A DNA stretch of 64,000 nt, from positions 1 through 64,000 of the forward strand of contig JAFXRG010000002.1 in the NCBI GenBank assembly GCA_017526525.1, given 5' to 3'. The notes beneath the pieces were generated by a model. That model made no database searches, was not told where the DNA came from, and worked only from the letters and a program-made list of their open reading frames with translations. Positions 35,869 through 43,115 of the stretch are shown piece by piece. Position numbers and translations under genes: made by a program. Every line of letters begins with the position of its first letter. Position 1 is the stretch's first letter. Source of the DNA: Clostridia bacterium (GTDB taxonomy: Bacteria > Bacillota > Clostridia > Christensenellales > Aristaeellaceae).

Positions 35869-35897
35869 TTGCCAACACAAAGCAGGAAGCATATAAT
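35869..35897 (+). promoter_or_regulatory. Promoter for the small peptide and SDR genes
   Basis: TTGCCA (35869-35874), 17-bp spacer, TATAAT (35892-35897). It precedes an AAAGGAGG site and the 21-codon ORF at 35923. Confidence 0.75.
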
Positions 35898-35922
35898 AAC
35901 AAAAAGGAGGCAGGAGCAACGC

Positions 35923-35988
35923 ATGAATATTTTCAAAATTGCGAAGCTGGCGCTGGCGCCCTTCGGAGCCCGGATCATTACCGCCTGA
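35923..35988 (+). CDS. 21-residue cationic peptide ORF
   Basis: A very short ORF starting MNIFKIAKLALAP and ending FGARIITA. A consensus promoter, an AAAAAGGAGG motif 13 bases upstream and a clean stop favour expression. The peptide is amphipathic and basic (K5, K8, R17). It ends 34 bases before the SDR gene in the same transcript. It could be a leader peptide controlling the SDR, or a small membrane-active peptide. No homologue is recalled. Confidence 0.55.
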   Translation: MNIFKIAKLALAPFGARIITA

Positions 35989-36022
35989 TCATTTCTGAGA
36001 ATCGGAGGAAAAACAGAACAGG

Positions 36023-36943
36023 ATGGGCCTTTCGGAAAAAACAAAAGCCTGGCTGAAAGACAACTGCAGGGTTTCCCTGCGGGGAAAAACGGCTCTGATT
36101 ACGGGGGCCGACAGCGGTGTGGGCTTTCAGACCGCGGAGATCCTGCTGCAGCTGGATGCGTGCGTGGTTCTGGTATGCAGGAATATGGAAAAAGCAGCAT
36201 CGGCACAGAAAAAACTGCAGCGGGATCATCCGGGGGCATCCGTTTCCGTGATGAAGCTGGACCTGGCGGATTTCCGGTCTGTTGAAGCGTTTTCGGACGA
36301 ATTGCGGGCAAAAGGGACGGATGTGGATATCCTGGTGAACAACGCCGGGGTTTTTCACCAGCCGGGCAGGAAAACGGCGGACGGTTTCGAGCTTGTGATG
36401 GGAACGAACTATATCGGCACTTTTTACCTGACAGAACGGATCCTTCCTTATCTGCAATGCCTGCCGCATGAAGTGGTTGTTATCAATACCGTTTCAATTG
36501 TCTGCAGAATTGCGGGGATTCCCGATTTCCGGAAGTTTTACGACGGAGGAGACCTTGCCGTGTACGCGCGTTCGAAGCTGTGCCTGGCAATTTACACAAG
36601 AGAACTGGCACGAAGAACCCGGAAAACCCGGCTGCGGATTCTGATGAGCCATCCGGGGATCACCATGACCCCGCTGGGAATGAATGCGTACGGGAAGACG
36701 GTGTCGCGGCTGGCCGGAAGGTTCCGGGGCGTGTTCAATTCCCCTGAAAAATCTGCCCTGTCCGCCGCGTATATTCTTTCGCATGAGGTTCCGCCCGGAG
36801 CGCTGGTCGGGCCGGACCGCTTTTTCGGCGGATGGGGGTTTCCGCGGGAAAACAAAATTCCGCGCCGGGCGGACCGGAACGCGGAGGAACTGATTCGGTT
36901 TACCGAAAAGGAGATTGCCCGGGCCGGCGGGAAAATCCCGTAA
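36023..36943 (+). CDS. Short-chain dehydrogenase/reductase (SDR)
   Basis: A 306-residue classical SDR related to the retinol dehydrogenase/WWOX-like group. The dinucleotide-binding motif is TGADSGVG (27-34), followed by NNAG, and the catalytic YxxxK is seen in VYARSKLCLA. R in VCRNMEKA suggests NADP preference. The substrate is not predictable. GGAGG stands 14 bases before the ATG, a slightly long spacing. The gene follows a 21-codon peptide ORF and ends at a bidirectional terminator. Confidence 0.9.
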   Translation: MGLSEKTKAWLKDNCRVSLRGKTALITGADSGVGFQTAEILLQLDACVVLVCRNMEKAASAQKKLQRDHPGASVSVMKLDLADFRSVEAFSDELRAKGTDVDILVNNAGVFHQPGRKTADGFELVMGTNYIGTFYLTERILPYLQCLPHEVVVINTVSIVCRIAGIPDFRKFYDGGDLAVYARSKLCLAIYTRELARRTRKTRLRILMSHPGITMTPLGMNAYGKTVSRLAGRFRGVFNSPEKSALSAAYILSHEVPPGALVGPDRFFGGWGFPRENKIPRRADRNAEELIRFTEKEIARAGGKIP

Positions 36944-36964
36944 ATCTGCCGGCCTGCAGCAAAG

Positions 36965-36991
36965 AAGGCCGGCGCCCGGGGCGCCGGCCTT
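36965..36991. terminator. Bidirectional terminator between SDR and LysM genes
   Basis: AAGGCCGGCGCC (36965-36976) and GGCGCCGGCCTT (36980-36991), a perfect 12-bp stem with a 3-base loop, flanked by short A and T runs on both sides. Confidence 0.82.
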
Positions 36992-37020
36992 TGGAGGAAT
37001 CCCGTGAAGAAGCGGGAGAA

Positions 37021-37266
37021 TCAGTAAACTTCCGGAACGTACATGTAGTAACCTGCGGTGATGTCGTTCTTGTCCGTGATCGTGGGATTGATTTGCATCA
37101 GGTACGCGACCGTGGTCTTCTTTTTGCGGGCGATCTTGGTCAGGTTATCTCCGCGGACGATCTTGTATACTTCCAGTCCATCCACATGGGGCAGGGGACG
37201 ACGGGAACCGCCTTTACCACCGGTGACTTCTTCCAGTTCGTTTACGTTCAGTTCATTGTTTTCCAT
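37021..37266 (-). CDS. LysM-domain protein with a double-glycine leader
   Basis: An 81-residue protein. The first 17 residues, MENNELNVNELEEVTGG, match the double-glycine leader of peptides exported and cleaved by C39-peptidase ABC transporters (ELxxxELxxVxGG pattern). A basic linker KGGSRRPLPHVDG follows, then a LysM domain (about 32-79: YKIVRGDNLTKIARKKKTT, INPTI, YYMYVPE). There is no Sec signal peptide. After cleavage at G17 the product would be a 64-residue peptidoglycan- or chitin-binding protein. A strong AAAGGAGATTAATATC site precedes the ATG. No C39 transporter is in this window. Confidence 0.8.
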   Translation of the reverse strand: MENNELNVNELEEVTGGKGGSRRPLPHVDGLEVYKIVRGDNLTKIARKKKTTVAYLMQINPTITDKNDITAGYYMYVPEVY

Positions 37267-37391
37267 GATATTAATCTCCTTTCGCTTTCGCGTTTTTTGT
37301 TTCTTATCCGTCAGGCTGTTTTCCGCCTGGCACCTTTATATACGTCCTGCCCCGGACGGGTGGCAGTTCCGGAAACAAAAAAAGTGAAAAA

Positions 37392-37637
37392 TTATTTTTT
37401 GCCGAAAACGCCCATGATCTTGTTCAGGATTCCGCCGCCTTCCTTGGCGATATCGCCGGAGAGATCCCCCAGCTGGGAGGTGACGCCCTTGACGACTTCG
37501 GCAACCTGTCCCTTGTCGATATCAATGCCGAGCAGATCCTTGATTGCTTTGATGGGGTCTGCGGTGAATTTTGCAATCAGGTCCTTGTTTCCGGTGAGTT
37601 TGGCAACCAGGTCCGAGATGATTTTCTGAATGTCCAT
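37392..37637 (-). CDS. Small leader-like helical protein with Gly-Gly-Gly and cationic tail
   Basis: An 81-residue protein beginning MDIQKIISDLVAKLTGN. The helical body carries DLIAKFTADPIKAIKDLLGI, a pattern reminiscent of leader domains (Nif11/NHLP-like) and of small clostridial proteins of unknown function. GGG at 67-69 is followed by the 12-residue basic amphipathic tail ILNKIMGVFGKK. The start at 37637 follows TATGGAGG; longer frames upstream are rejected. A promoter sits at 37698-37726. The LysM gene follows after 125 bases on the same strand. Confidence 0.7.
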   Translation of the reverse strand: MDIQKIISDLVAKLTGNKDLIAKFTADPIKAIKDLLGIDIDKGQVAEVVKGVTSQLGDLSGDIAKEGGGILNKIMGVFGKK

Positions 37638-37697
37638 AGTACGAACCTCCATATGCGATTTTGATTGAAATGCGCCTCCGGCGCTTTTCTGAACCAT

Positions 37698-37726
37698 ATT
37701 ATATGCATTTTGGGCCGAATACACAA
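37698..37726 (-). promoter_or_regulatory. Promoter for the small-protein/LysM pair
   Basis: Minus-strand TTGTGT (37726-37721), 17-bp spacer, TATAAT (37703-37698), about 60 bases before the first start. Confidence 0.68.
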
Positions 37727-37771
37727 GCAAAAACATTGAAAACACCGTTTTCCCCGGGAAACGGGCGGAAA

Positions 37772-38605
37772 TTATTCTTCCCGTGGAGTAAGCCGGATTC
37801 CCTGGAGCGCCAGCAGGGTACGGAGCTGGTAGACGGCCAGGGAAGCGTTCAGGAAATCATAGCCGCCACCGGGCGTAACCGTGCAGCACCAGCTGCCGAG
37901 CATTTCCGCCGGTTTGCCGTTTCGCCGGCTGAAAGAAGCCATTGCATTGAAGAGAACCTGGGCCCAGCGGGAATGGTAACCGGAGGTCACCACCGTGAAG
38001 GTACGGATTCCGCGGTCTTCCAGGATCCGGAAGGTATTGACGGCGTTTTCCACGGTGGACTTTGCTTTTTCCTCCGTAACAATACGGGAACGATCAATAC
38101 CGCAGGCGTTCTGCAGATAGAGGCTCATCAGACCGGCCTCGGTATGCTCCTCCGGATTGGAGGAACCGGTGGCACCGCCGGTGCAGACGACAAGGGCTTC
38201 CGGATACGCCCGGGCGGCCGCGGCCGCAGCCCGGCAGCGGAGCATCAGCTCAGGCTCCATTTCACCGTGCCTCAGCCGGAACCCCAGCACAACAAAAGCG
38301 TGGGCGGAAGGATCCGGAATTTCCAGCAGGGCGGGATCATCCGTTTCATAATAAAGGAGACGGTAGGCCGGGTTGAGGTAAACCTGCCGCCAGTGGCCGG
38401 CAATATCCTCCCAAAGGGGATCCGCCAGCTCCACCAGATCCGTTTCGATGCGCCAGAGGACGCCGTCCGCTTCCGGATATGCCCAGGCGTTATACAGATC
38501 GTTCAGGAAGGAATCCGGGGTTACGGGGGCAACCTCCGGCGCCGGCTCAGCGAAAGCCGGAAAACAGAAGGCCAGCAGGAGAAAAAATGAAAGGATTCTT
38601 TTCAT
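37772..38605 (-). CDS. Secreted DUF218/YdcF-like protein
   Basis: A 277-residue protein with a signal peptide (ILSFFLLLAFCFPAFA). The DUF218 domain covers the C-terminal half: FVVLGFRLRHGE, ALVVCTGGATGSS, TEAGLMSLYL, EEKAKSTVENAVNTFRIL and VVTSGYHSRWA. DUF218 proteins include ElyC and SanA, linked to envelope integrity. The N-terminal 95 residues are not recognised. GAGG lies 7 bases before the ATG at 38605, favouring it over the ATG 6 bases upstream. It is divergent from the YD-like gene. Confidence 0.88.
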   Translation of the reverse strand: MKRILSFFLLLAFCFPAFAEPAPEVAPVTPDSFLNDLYNAWAYPEADGVLWRIETDLVELADPLWEDIAGHWRQVYLNPAYRLLYYETDDPALLEIPDPSAHAFVVLGFRLRHGEMEPELMLRCRAAAAAARAYPEALVVCTGGATGSSNPEEHTEAGLMSLYLQNACGIDRSRIVTEEKAKSTVENAVNTFRILEDRGIRTFTVVTSGYHSRWAQVLFNAMASFSRRNGKPAEMLGSWCCTVTPGGGYDFLNASLAVYQLRTLLALQGIRLTPREE

Positions 38606-38689
38606 CTTCATACCTCAAAGCAGAGCAGCTGTTTGAACAGGCTGATTCTATCATGAGAGGGAAGCAGGCCGCAAGAGGTTCTCCGCGGG

Positions 38690-38718
38690 TTGTTTTTGTC
38701 GATGGGATTTGATATAAT
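38690..38718 (+). promoter_or_regulatory. Promoter for the YD-like secreted protein gene
   Basis: TTGTTT (38690-38695), 17-bp spacer, TATAAT (38713-38718) with an upstream TG (extended -10). Confidence 0.65.
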
Positions 38719-38750
38719 TCGGTAAAACGAAACAGGACAGGTGATACCGA

Positions 38751-39719
38751 TTGAACAGAATCAGACGGATAACGGCAACCGCGGCGGCAGCGCTTCTCGC
38801 GCTGTCCCTGACCGGCGCGGCCCGGGCGGAAATCAAGGCAGAAACCCGGGAAGAGCGCGGCCGGGTCATGCAGGTGGTCTGGAAGGATGAAAACGGCATT
38901 CCGGCGCCGGGCCCGGAGGGATACGCGGAAGTACGCTATGATTATGCTTACCAGCAGGTTACGGAGAGATACTACGACGGGGAAGGAAATCCCTTTGAGA
39001 CGGCGGGAGGATATTACGGAAAAACGGTGATCCGGGACAGCCGCAATTTCATCACATCCGTGGAATACCTGGGCGTGAACGGGAAACTGACCATGACCCG
39101 GATGGGATACGCGATGATCAGCTATCCGTCCTATTTTACCTTCGGAGCGGAACGGGTTGTGGTTTTCTGCGGAACCAACCGGAGACCGGTGATGGTTCCG
39201 TCCCTGGGATACGCCCAGGTGGAAAATGAATACAAGGGAACCACGCTGACAGGCCGGACCTATAAGGATGAAAAGGGAAATCCGGTGGATATTCCCGCGG
39301 GGTATGCCATGATGAAAAAAAAGATGAGCAAAACCTCGAAGATCCTCCGGGTCTGGTATACCCACGCAGACGGAACCCCGGCGACGGGACCGGACGGATG
39401 GTACATGTGCGTTTATGAACGGGACAGCAAGGACCGGGTTACGGCCGTCCGCTACCTGGATGAGACAGAGCAGCCCACGGAAAAAGGCGGATGCGCCTGG
39501 GAAGAATATGTTTACAACCGGGACGGAACCGTCACCCTGACCCGGTTCGGGCTGCAGGGAAACCGGATCCCCTTTGAGAACGGGGCGGTCAGCGTCCGGC
39601 GGACCATCAAAAAGGACCGGATTACAACGGAAACCTATCTGGGAGAAAACGGGGAAGAAACAGCCACTATCAGCTACAAATATGATCAGGACGGGAACCT
39701 GCTTGAAGTGATCCGGTAA
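38751..39719 (+). CDS. Secreted protein with YD/RHS-like repeats
   Basis: A 322-residue protein starting with TTG after an AGGACAGG site. A signal peptide (residues 1-26, TATAAAALLALSLTGAARA) is followed by repeats of about 45-50 residues containing patterns such as YYDGEGNPFETAGGY, YLGVNGKLT, YKDEKGNPVDIPAGYA and YLDETEQPTEKGG. These resemble the WxxP/YD-type repeats of Bacillota surface proteins. It may bind carbohydrate or other surface partners; function is unknown. It sits 16 bases before glgB, so cotranscription is likely. Confidence 0.75.
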   Translation: MNRIRRITATAAAALLALSLTGAARAEIKAETREERGRVMQVVWKDENGIPAPGPEGYAEVRYDYAYQQVTERYYDGEGNPFETAGGYYGKTVIRDSRNFITSVEYLGVNGKLTMTRMGYAMISYPSYFTFGAERVVVFCGTNRRPVMVPSLGYAQVENEYKGTTLTGRTYKDEKGNPVDIPAGYAMMKKKMSKTSKILRVWYTHADGTPATGPDGWYMCVYERDSKDRVTAVRYLDETEQPTEKGGCAWEEYVYNRDGTVTLTRFGLQGNRIPFENGAVSVRRTIKKDRITTETYLGENGEETATISYKYDQDGNLLEVIR

Positions 39720-39735
39720 AAAAAGGAGGATACCC

Positions 39736-41763
39736 ATGGATATCAGCAAGCTTTACGGACCCTATGAAATTACATCCATCGATCCCTGGCTGGCGCCTCA
39801 TTCCGGAGACATCGAGCTGCGCATGAACCGCTTCAAGGAAAGACGGTGGCAGATTGCGGGCGATCAGCCCACCCTCTGCGAATTCGCCAACGGTGCCCTG
39901 TATTTCGGCTTTCACCGGACCGGGGACGGATGGGTTTTCCGGGAATGGATGCCCGGGGCGGATGAAGTCCGCCTGACAGGAGACTTCAATGGGTGGAACC
40001 GGGAAAGCCATCCCCTTCACAGGGGAGACAACGGAACCTGGGAAATCAGCCTGGCGGGGAAGGACGCCCTGAAGCACGGGCAGTTCGTCAAGCTCTGGGT
40101 CCGCCGGGGAGAAGACTGGTTTGAACGGCTTCCGGCCTACAGCACCAAGGTCTGCATGGATGAGAAGACCATGATGCTCTGCACCCAGATCTGGGCGCCG
40201 GAGGAGGAATTCCGGTGGACGGATGCGGACTTTATGCGCCAGGCGCCGGCGGCCCCGCTGATTTATGAGGCCCATGTGGGAATGGCACAGGACAAGGAAG
40301 GCATCGGCACCTATGCGGAGTTTGCGGACAATGTGCTTCCGCGGATTGCCGCCCTGGGGTACAACACGGTGCAGCTGATGGCCATTCAGGAACATCCTTA
40401 CTACGGTTCCTTCGGATACCAGGTAACGAACTTTTTTGCGGCGGCGCACTGGTACGGGGCGCCGGACGGCCTGAAATACCTGATCAACAAAGCCCACGGC
40501 CTGGGAATCCGGGTACTGCTGGACGTGGTGCACAGCCACGCCTGTCCCAATGTGGGCGAGGGCCTGCAGTTCCAGGACGGCACGGACGATCAGTATTTCC
40601 TGCCGGGGGACCGGGGATGGCATCCGGCCTGGGGAACCCGGCTGTTCAATTACGCCCGGCCCGAGGTGCTTCATTTCCTGCTGAGCAACCTGAAATTCTG
40701 GCAGGAGGAGTATCATTTTGACGGGTTCCGGTTCGACGGCGTGACCAGCATGCTCTATCACGACCACGGCCTGGGCAGCGCGTTTACCAACTATGATATG
40801 TATTTCAGCATGAACACGGACCTGGAGGCGCTGAACTACCTGCAGCTGGCCAACGAGCTGATTCACGAGGTCAATCCCAACGCGATTACCATTGCCGAGG
40901 ACATGAGCGGAATGCCCGGCATGTGCCTGCCGCTTGAACAGGGCGGAATCGGGTTCGATTACCGGCTGGCTATGGGCGAACCGGACTACTGGATCAAGCT
41001 CCTGAAGGACACCCGGGATGAAGACTGGAACATGAACGCCCTGTGGCATGAAATGACCACCCGGCGGCCCCAGGAAAAGGTGATCGGATACTGCGAAAGC
41101 CACGACCAGGCGCTGGTGGGCGACAAGACCATCCTGTTCCGGATGGCGGACGCGGAAATGTACACCGGCATGAGGAAAGACTATCATTCCCTGACCATGG
41201 ACCGGGCCATTGAGCTGCACAAAATCATCCGCCTGTACACGATGAGCCTGGGCGGCAACGGATACCTGAACTTCATGGGCAATGAGTTCGGCCATCCGGA
41301 ATGGATTGATTTCCCGCGGGAGGGCAACGGCTGGAGCTATAAATACTGCCGTCGGCAGTGGAGCCTGGTGGACAACCATGAACTGAAGTATGAATGGCTG
41401 AACGATTTTGACAAGGCCATGATCAACCTGGCCCGGGACCGGAAACTGCTGGATGATCCCTACGCGGTGAGCCTGTGGATCGATCCGGACCGGAAAATCA
41501 TTACATACAGCCGTGGAAAGCTGCTGTTTGTGGTGAATTTCCACAACAGCTACAGCGAGCCGCGGTTCTTCCTGCATGCGCATACCGTCGGCGAAGGGAA
41601 GTACCGGGTGATCCTCAGCACGGACGAGCCGCGCTTCGGGGGCCCAGGCCTGATTGACCATAACGTGACCTATGAAACGGAATACATTGAAGGCCGCGGA
41701 CTGGGGTTCGATGTTTACAGCCCCTGCCGGACGGCGATGGTGCTTGAAAGAATCGAAGAGTAA
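39736..41763 (+). CDS. glgB: 1,4-alpha-glucan branching enzyme (GH13, eukaryote-like subgroup)
   Basis: A 675-residue protein. An N-terminal CBM48-like domain (about 60-150, VFREWMPGADEVRLTGDFNGW) precedes the catalytic barrel: YEAHVGMA, MAIQEHPYYGSFGYQVTNFFA, LDVVHSH, the nucleophile Asp in GFRFDGVTSMLYH, acid/base region AEDMSGMPG and ESHDQALVGDK. The motifs are closer to GH13_8 enzymes of eukaryotes and some anaerobes than to the common bacterial GH13_9. It creates alpha-1,6 branches in glycogen. Glycogen phosphorylase lies about 14 kb downstream. Confidence 0.92.
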   Translation: MDISKLYGPYEITSIDPWLAPHSGDIELRMNRFKERRWQIAGDQPTLCEFANGALYFGFHRTGDGWVFREWMPGADEVRLTGDFNGWNRESHPLHRGDNGTWEISLAGKDALKHGQFVKLWVRRGEDWFERLPAYSTKVCMDEKTMMLCTQIWAPEEEFRWTDADFMRQAPAAPLIYEAHVGMAQDKEGIGTYAEFADNVLPRIAALGYNTVQLMAIQEHPYYGSFGYQVTNFFAAAHWYGAPDGLKYLINKAHGLGIRVLLDVVHSHACPNVGEGLQFQDGTDDQYFLPGDRGWHPAWGTRLFNYARPEVLHFLLSNLKFWQEEYHFDGFRFDGVTSMLYHDHGLGSAFTNYDMYFSMNTDLEALNYLQLANELIHEVNPNAITIAEDMSGMPGMCLPLEQGGIGFDYRLAMGEPDYWIKLLKDTRDEDWNMNALWHEMTTRRPQEKVIGYCESHDQALVGDKTILFRMADAEMYTGMRKDYHSLTMDRAIELHKIIRLYTMSLGGNGYLNFMGNEFGHPEWIDFPREGNGWSYKYCRRQWSLVDNHELKYEWLNDFDKAMINLARDRKLLDDPYAVSLWIDPDRKIITYSRGKLLFVVNFHNSYSEPRFFLHAHTVGEGKYRVILSTDEPRFGGPGLIDHNVTYETEYIEGRGLGFDVYSPCRTAMVLERIEE

Positions 41764-41827
41764 GAACCGGGGACGGGAGTACTGGAGGGCAGGATCCGCG
41801 GATGCGGAACCTCCGGTTCTTCCGCTC

Positions 41828-41855
41828 TTGACGTTCTGTATTTTTTTGGTACAAT
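41828..41855 (+). promoter_or_regulatory. Promoter for the CAP/SCP gene
   Basis: TTGACG (41828-41833), 16-bp spacer, TACAAT (41850-41855), about 50 bases before the start. Confidence 0.65.
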
Positions 41856-41905
41856 TATATCAGAGATTCCGGAGAACCGGTGACTTGTCAGAAAGGAGTG
41901 CGCGG

Positions 41906-42985
41906 ATGCGAATTAAAAACAGGAGAACAGTTTCATTCATCACCGCCCTGGTGATGGCTTTCAGCATGCTCTTATACGGCGCGGCGGCGGACAATACGGT
42001 TTCGGTAAAAGTCAACGGAACCCTTCTGTACGACCAGGCCAGAAGCATGCTTTCGCTGATCAACGACTTCAGAACCGGCGATAACGCATGGTACCTTTCT
42101 AAGGACAACCACACCAAGGTTGCGGCCAAAAACCTGAACGCCCTGAGCTACGACTACGACCTGGAGAAAGTGGCCATGCAGCGGGCGGAGGAAATTGCGG
42201 TTTATTTCAATCACAACCGGCCGGACGGAAGCTCCTGGAAAACGATTTATCCCTCCGGACAGATCTCCCGCGGGGAGAACATCGGATACGGCACCGGCGG
42301 CACGGTGGAAGACTTCTTTGAAGCCTTCTGCGAGACTGACCAGGATTACAGCGGACAGGGACACCGCCGGAACATGCTCCGGAACGAATTTACCCGGGTG
42401 GGCTTCGGCGCCTTCGAGTCCGGCGGACAGGTGTACTGGGTGCAGGCCTTTGCTTCCGGGGCTGCCGGCGGCAATGCGGAAGATCCCTATACGGATGTGT
42501 TTGTTGAAACCTCCTGGGGAGTTCTGGGAGCCACCGGCATCCATGACGTTCACGCCTCCGTGGACAAAATTACGATTGAAGAGGGCGGATCGGTTTCCAT
42601 GCCGGAAATCAACGCCTCCAGCCATACCGGCGCTTCCATTACCTTCACGGATCAGTCCTGGCAGCCGAAGGACAGCGTGATCGGCGTCAGCGGAGACCAG
42701 CTGGTGGGCGCCGCCCAGGGAGATACCACCCTGCACAGCACCTTCGGAAACGTCGAACTGGAAATCCCGGTTTCCGTAGCCTCTTCCGCCCCGGAAAATC
42801 CGCCGGTCCCGGCGGCCCCTACGGCGGGAGAAAAAACACAGGCGGAAAGCGAACAGCTTTCCGAAGCCATTCCGGTGGATGCGGGAATGGAAGAACTGAT
42901 TGATTACGAAACGCCGCTGGGCATTCCGGGCATCTTCAGGATGATGCTGGACACCGAAGACGAATGCTTCGATCCGGCCGTCTGA
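41906..42985 (+). CDS. Secreted CAP/SCP domain protein
   Basis: A 359-residue protein with a signal peptide (residues 1-28, FITALVMAFSMLLYGAAA). The CAP domain (about 45-190) shows SLINDFRTG, LEKVAMQRAEEIAVYFNHNRPDG, GENIGYG and QGHRRNMLRNEFTRVGFGAF. The region from about 215 to 300 looks like a bacterial Ig-like beta domain, and a Pro/Ala-rich tail follows. CAP proteins are secreted and often peptidase- or lipid-binding-like, with unclear function in bacteria. The frame is open 78 codons upstream into glgB, but GAAAGGAGTG marks the ATG at 41906. Confidence 0.88.
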   Translation: MRIKNRRTVSFITALVMAFSMLLYGAAADNTVSVKVNGTLLYDQARSMLSLINDFRTGDNAWYLSKDNHTKVAAKNLNALSYDYDLEKVAMQRAEEIAVYFNHNRPDGSSWKTIYPSGQISRGENIGYGTGGTVEDFFEAFCETDQDYSGQGHRRNMLRNEFTRVGFGAFESGGQVYWVQAFASGAAGGNAEDPYTDVFVETSWGVLGATGIHDVHASVDKITIEEGGSVSMPEINASSHTGASITFTDQSWQPKDSVIGVSGDQLVGAAQGDTTLHSTFGNVELEIPVSVASSAPENPPVPAAPTAGEKTQAESEQLSEAIPVDAGMEELIDYETPLGIPGIFRMMLDTEDECFDPAV

Positions 42986-43011
42986 AACAGGCCTGGCAAA
43001 GCGGATTGCAG

Positions 43012-43045
43012 ATCCCCGAGTTCCTTCAGGAATCCGGGGATTTTC
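43012..43045 (+). terminator. Terminator after the CAP/SCP gene
   Basis: ATCCCCG (43012-43018) pairs with CGGGGAT (43035-43041), with TTCCT and AGGAA extending the stem inside, and TTTT follows. Confidence 0.75.
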
Positions 43046-43115
43046 TTGAACACAGGCGAGGCTTCGGGAGCCGGAACGGCGGCTTCCGGCCCGGATCACG
43101 GAGGGGGAAAGGATC

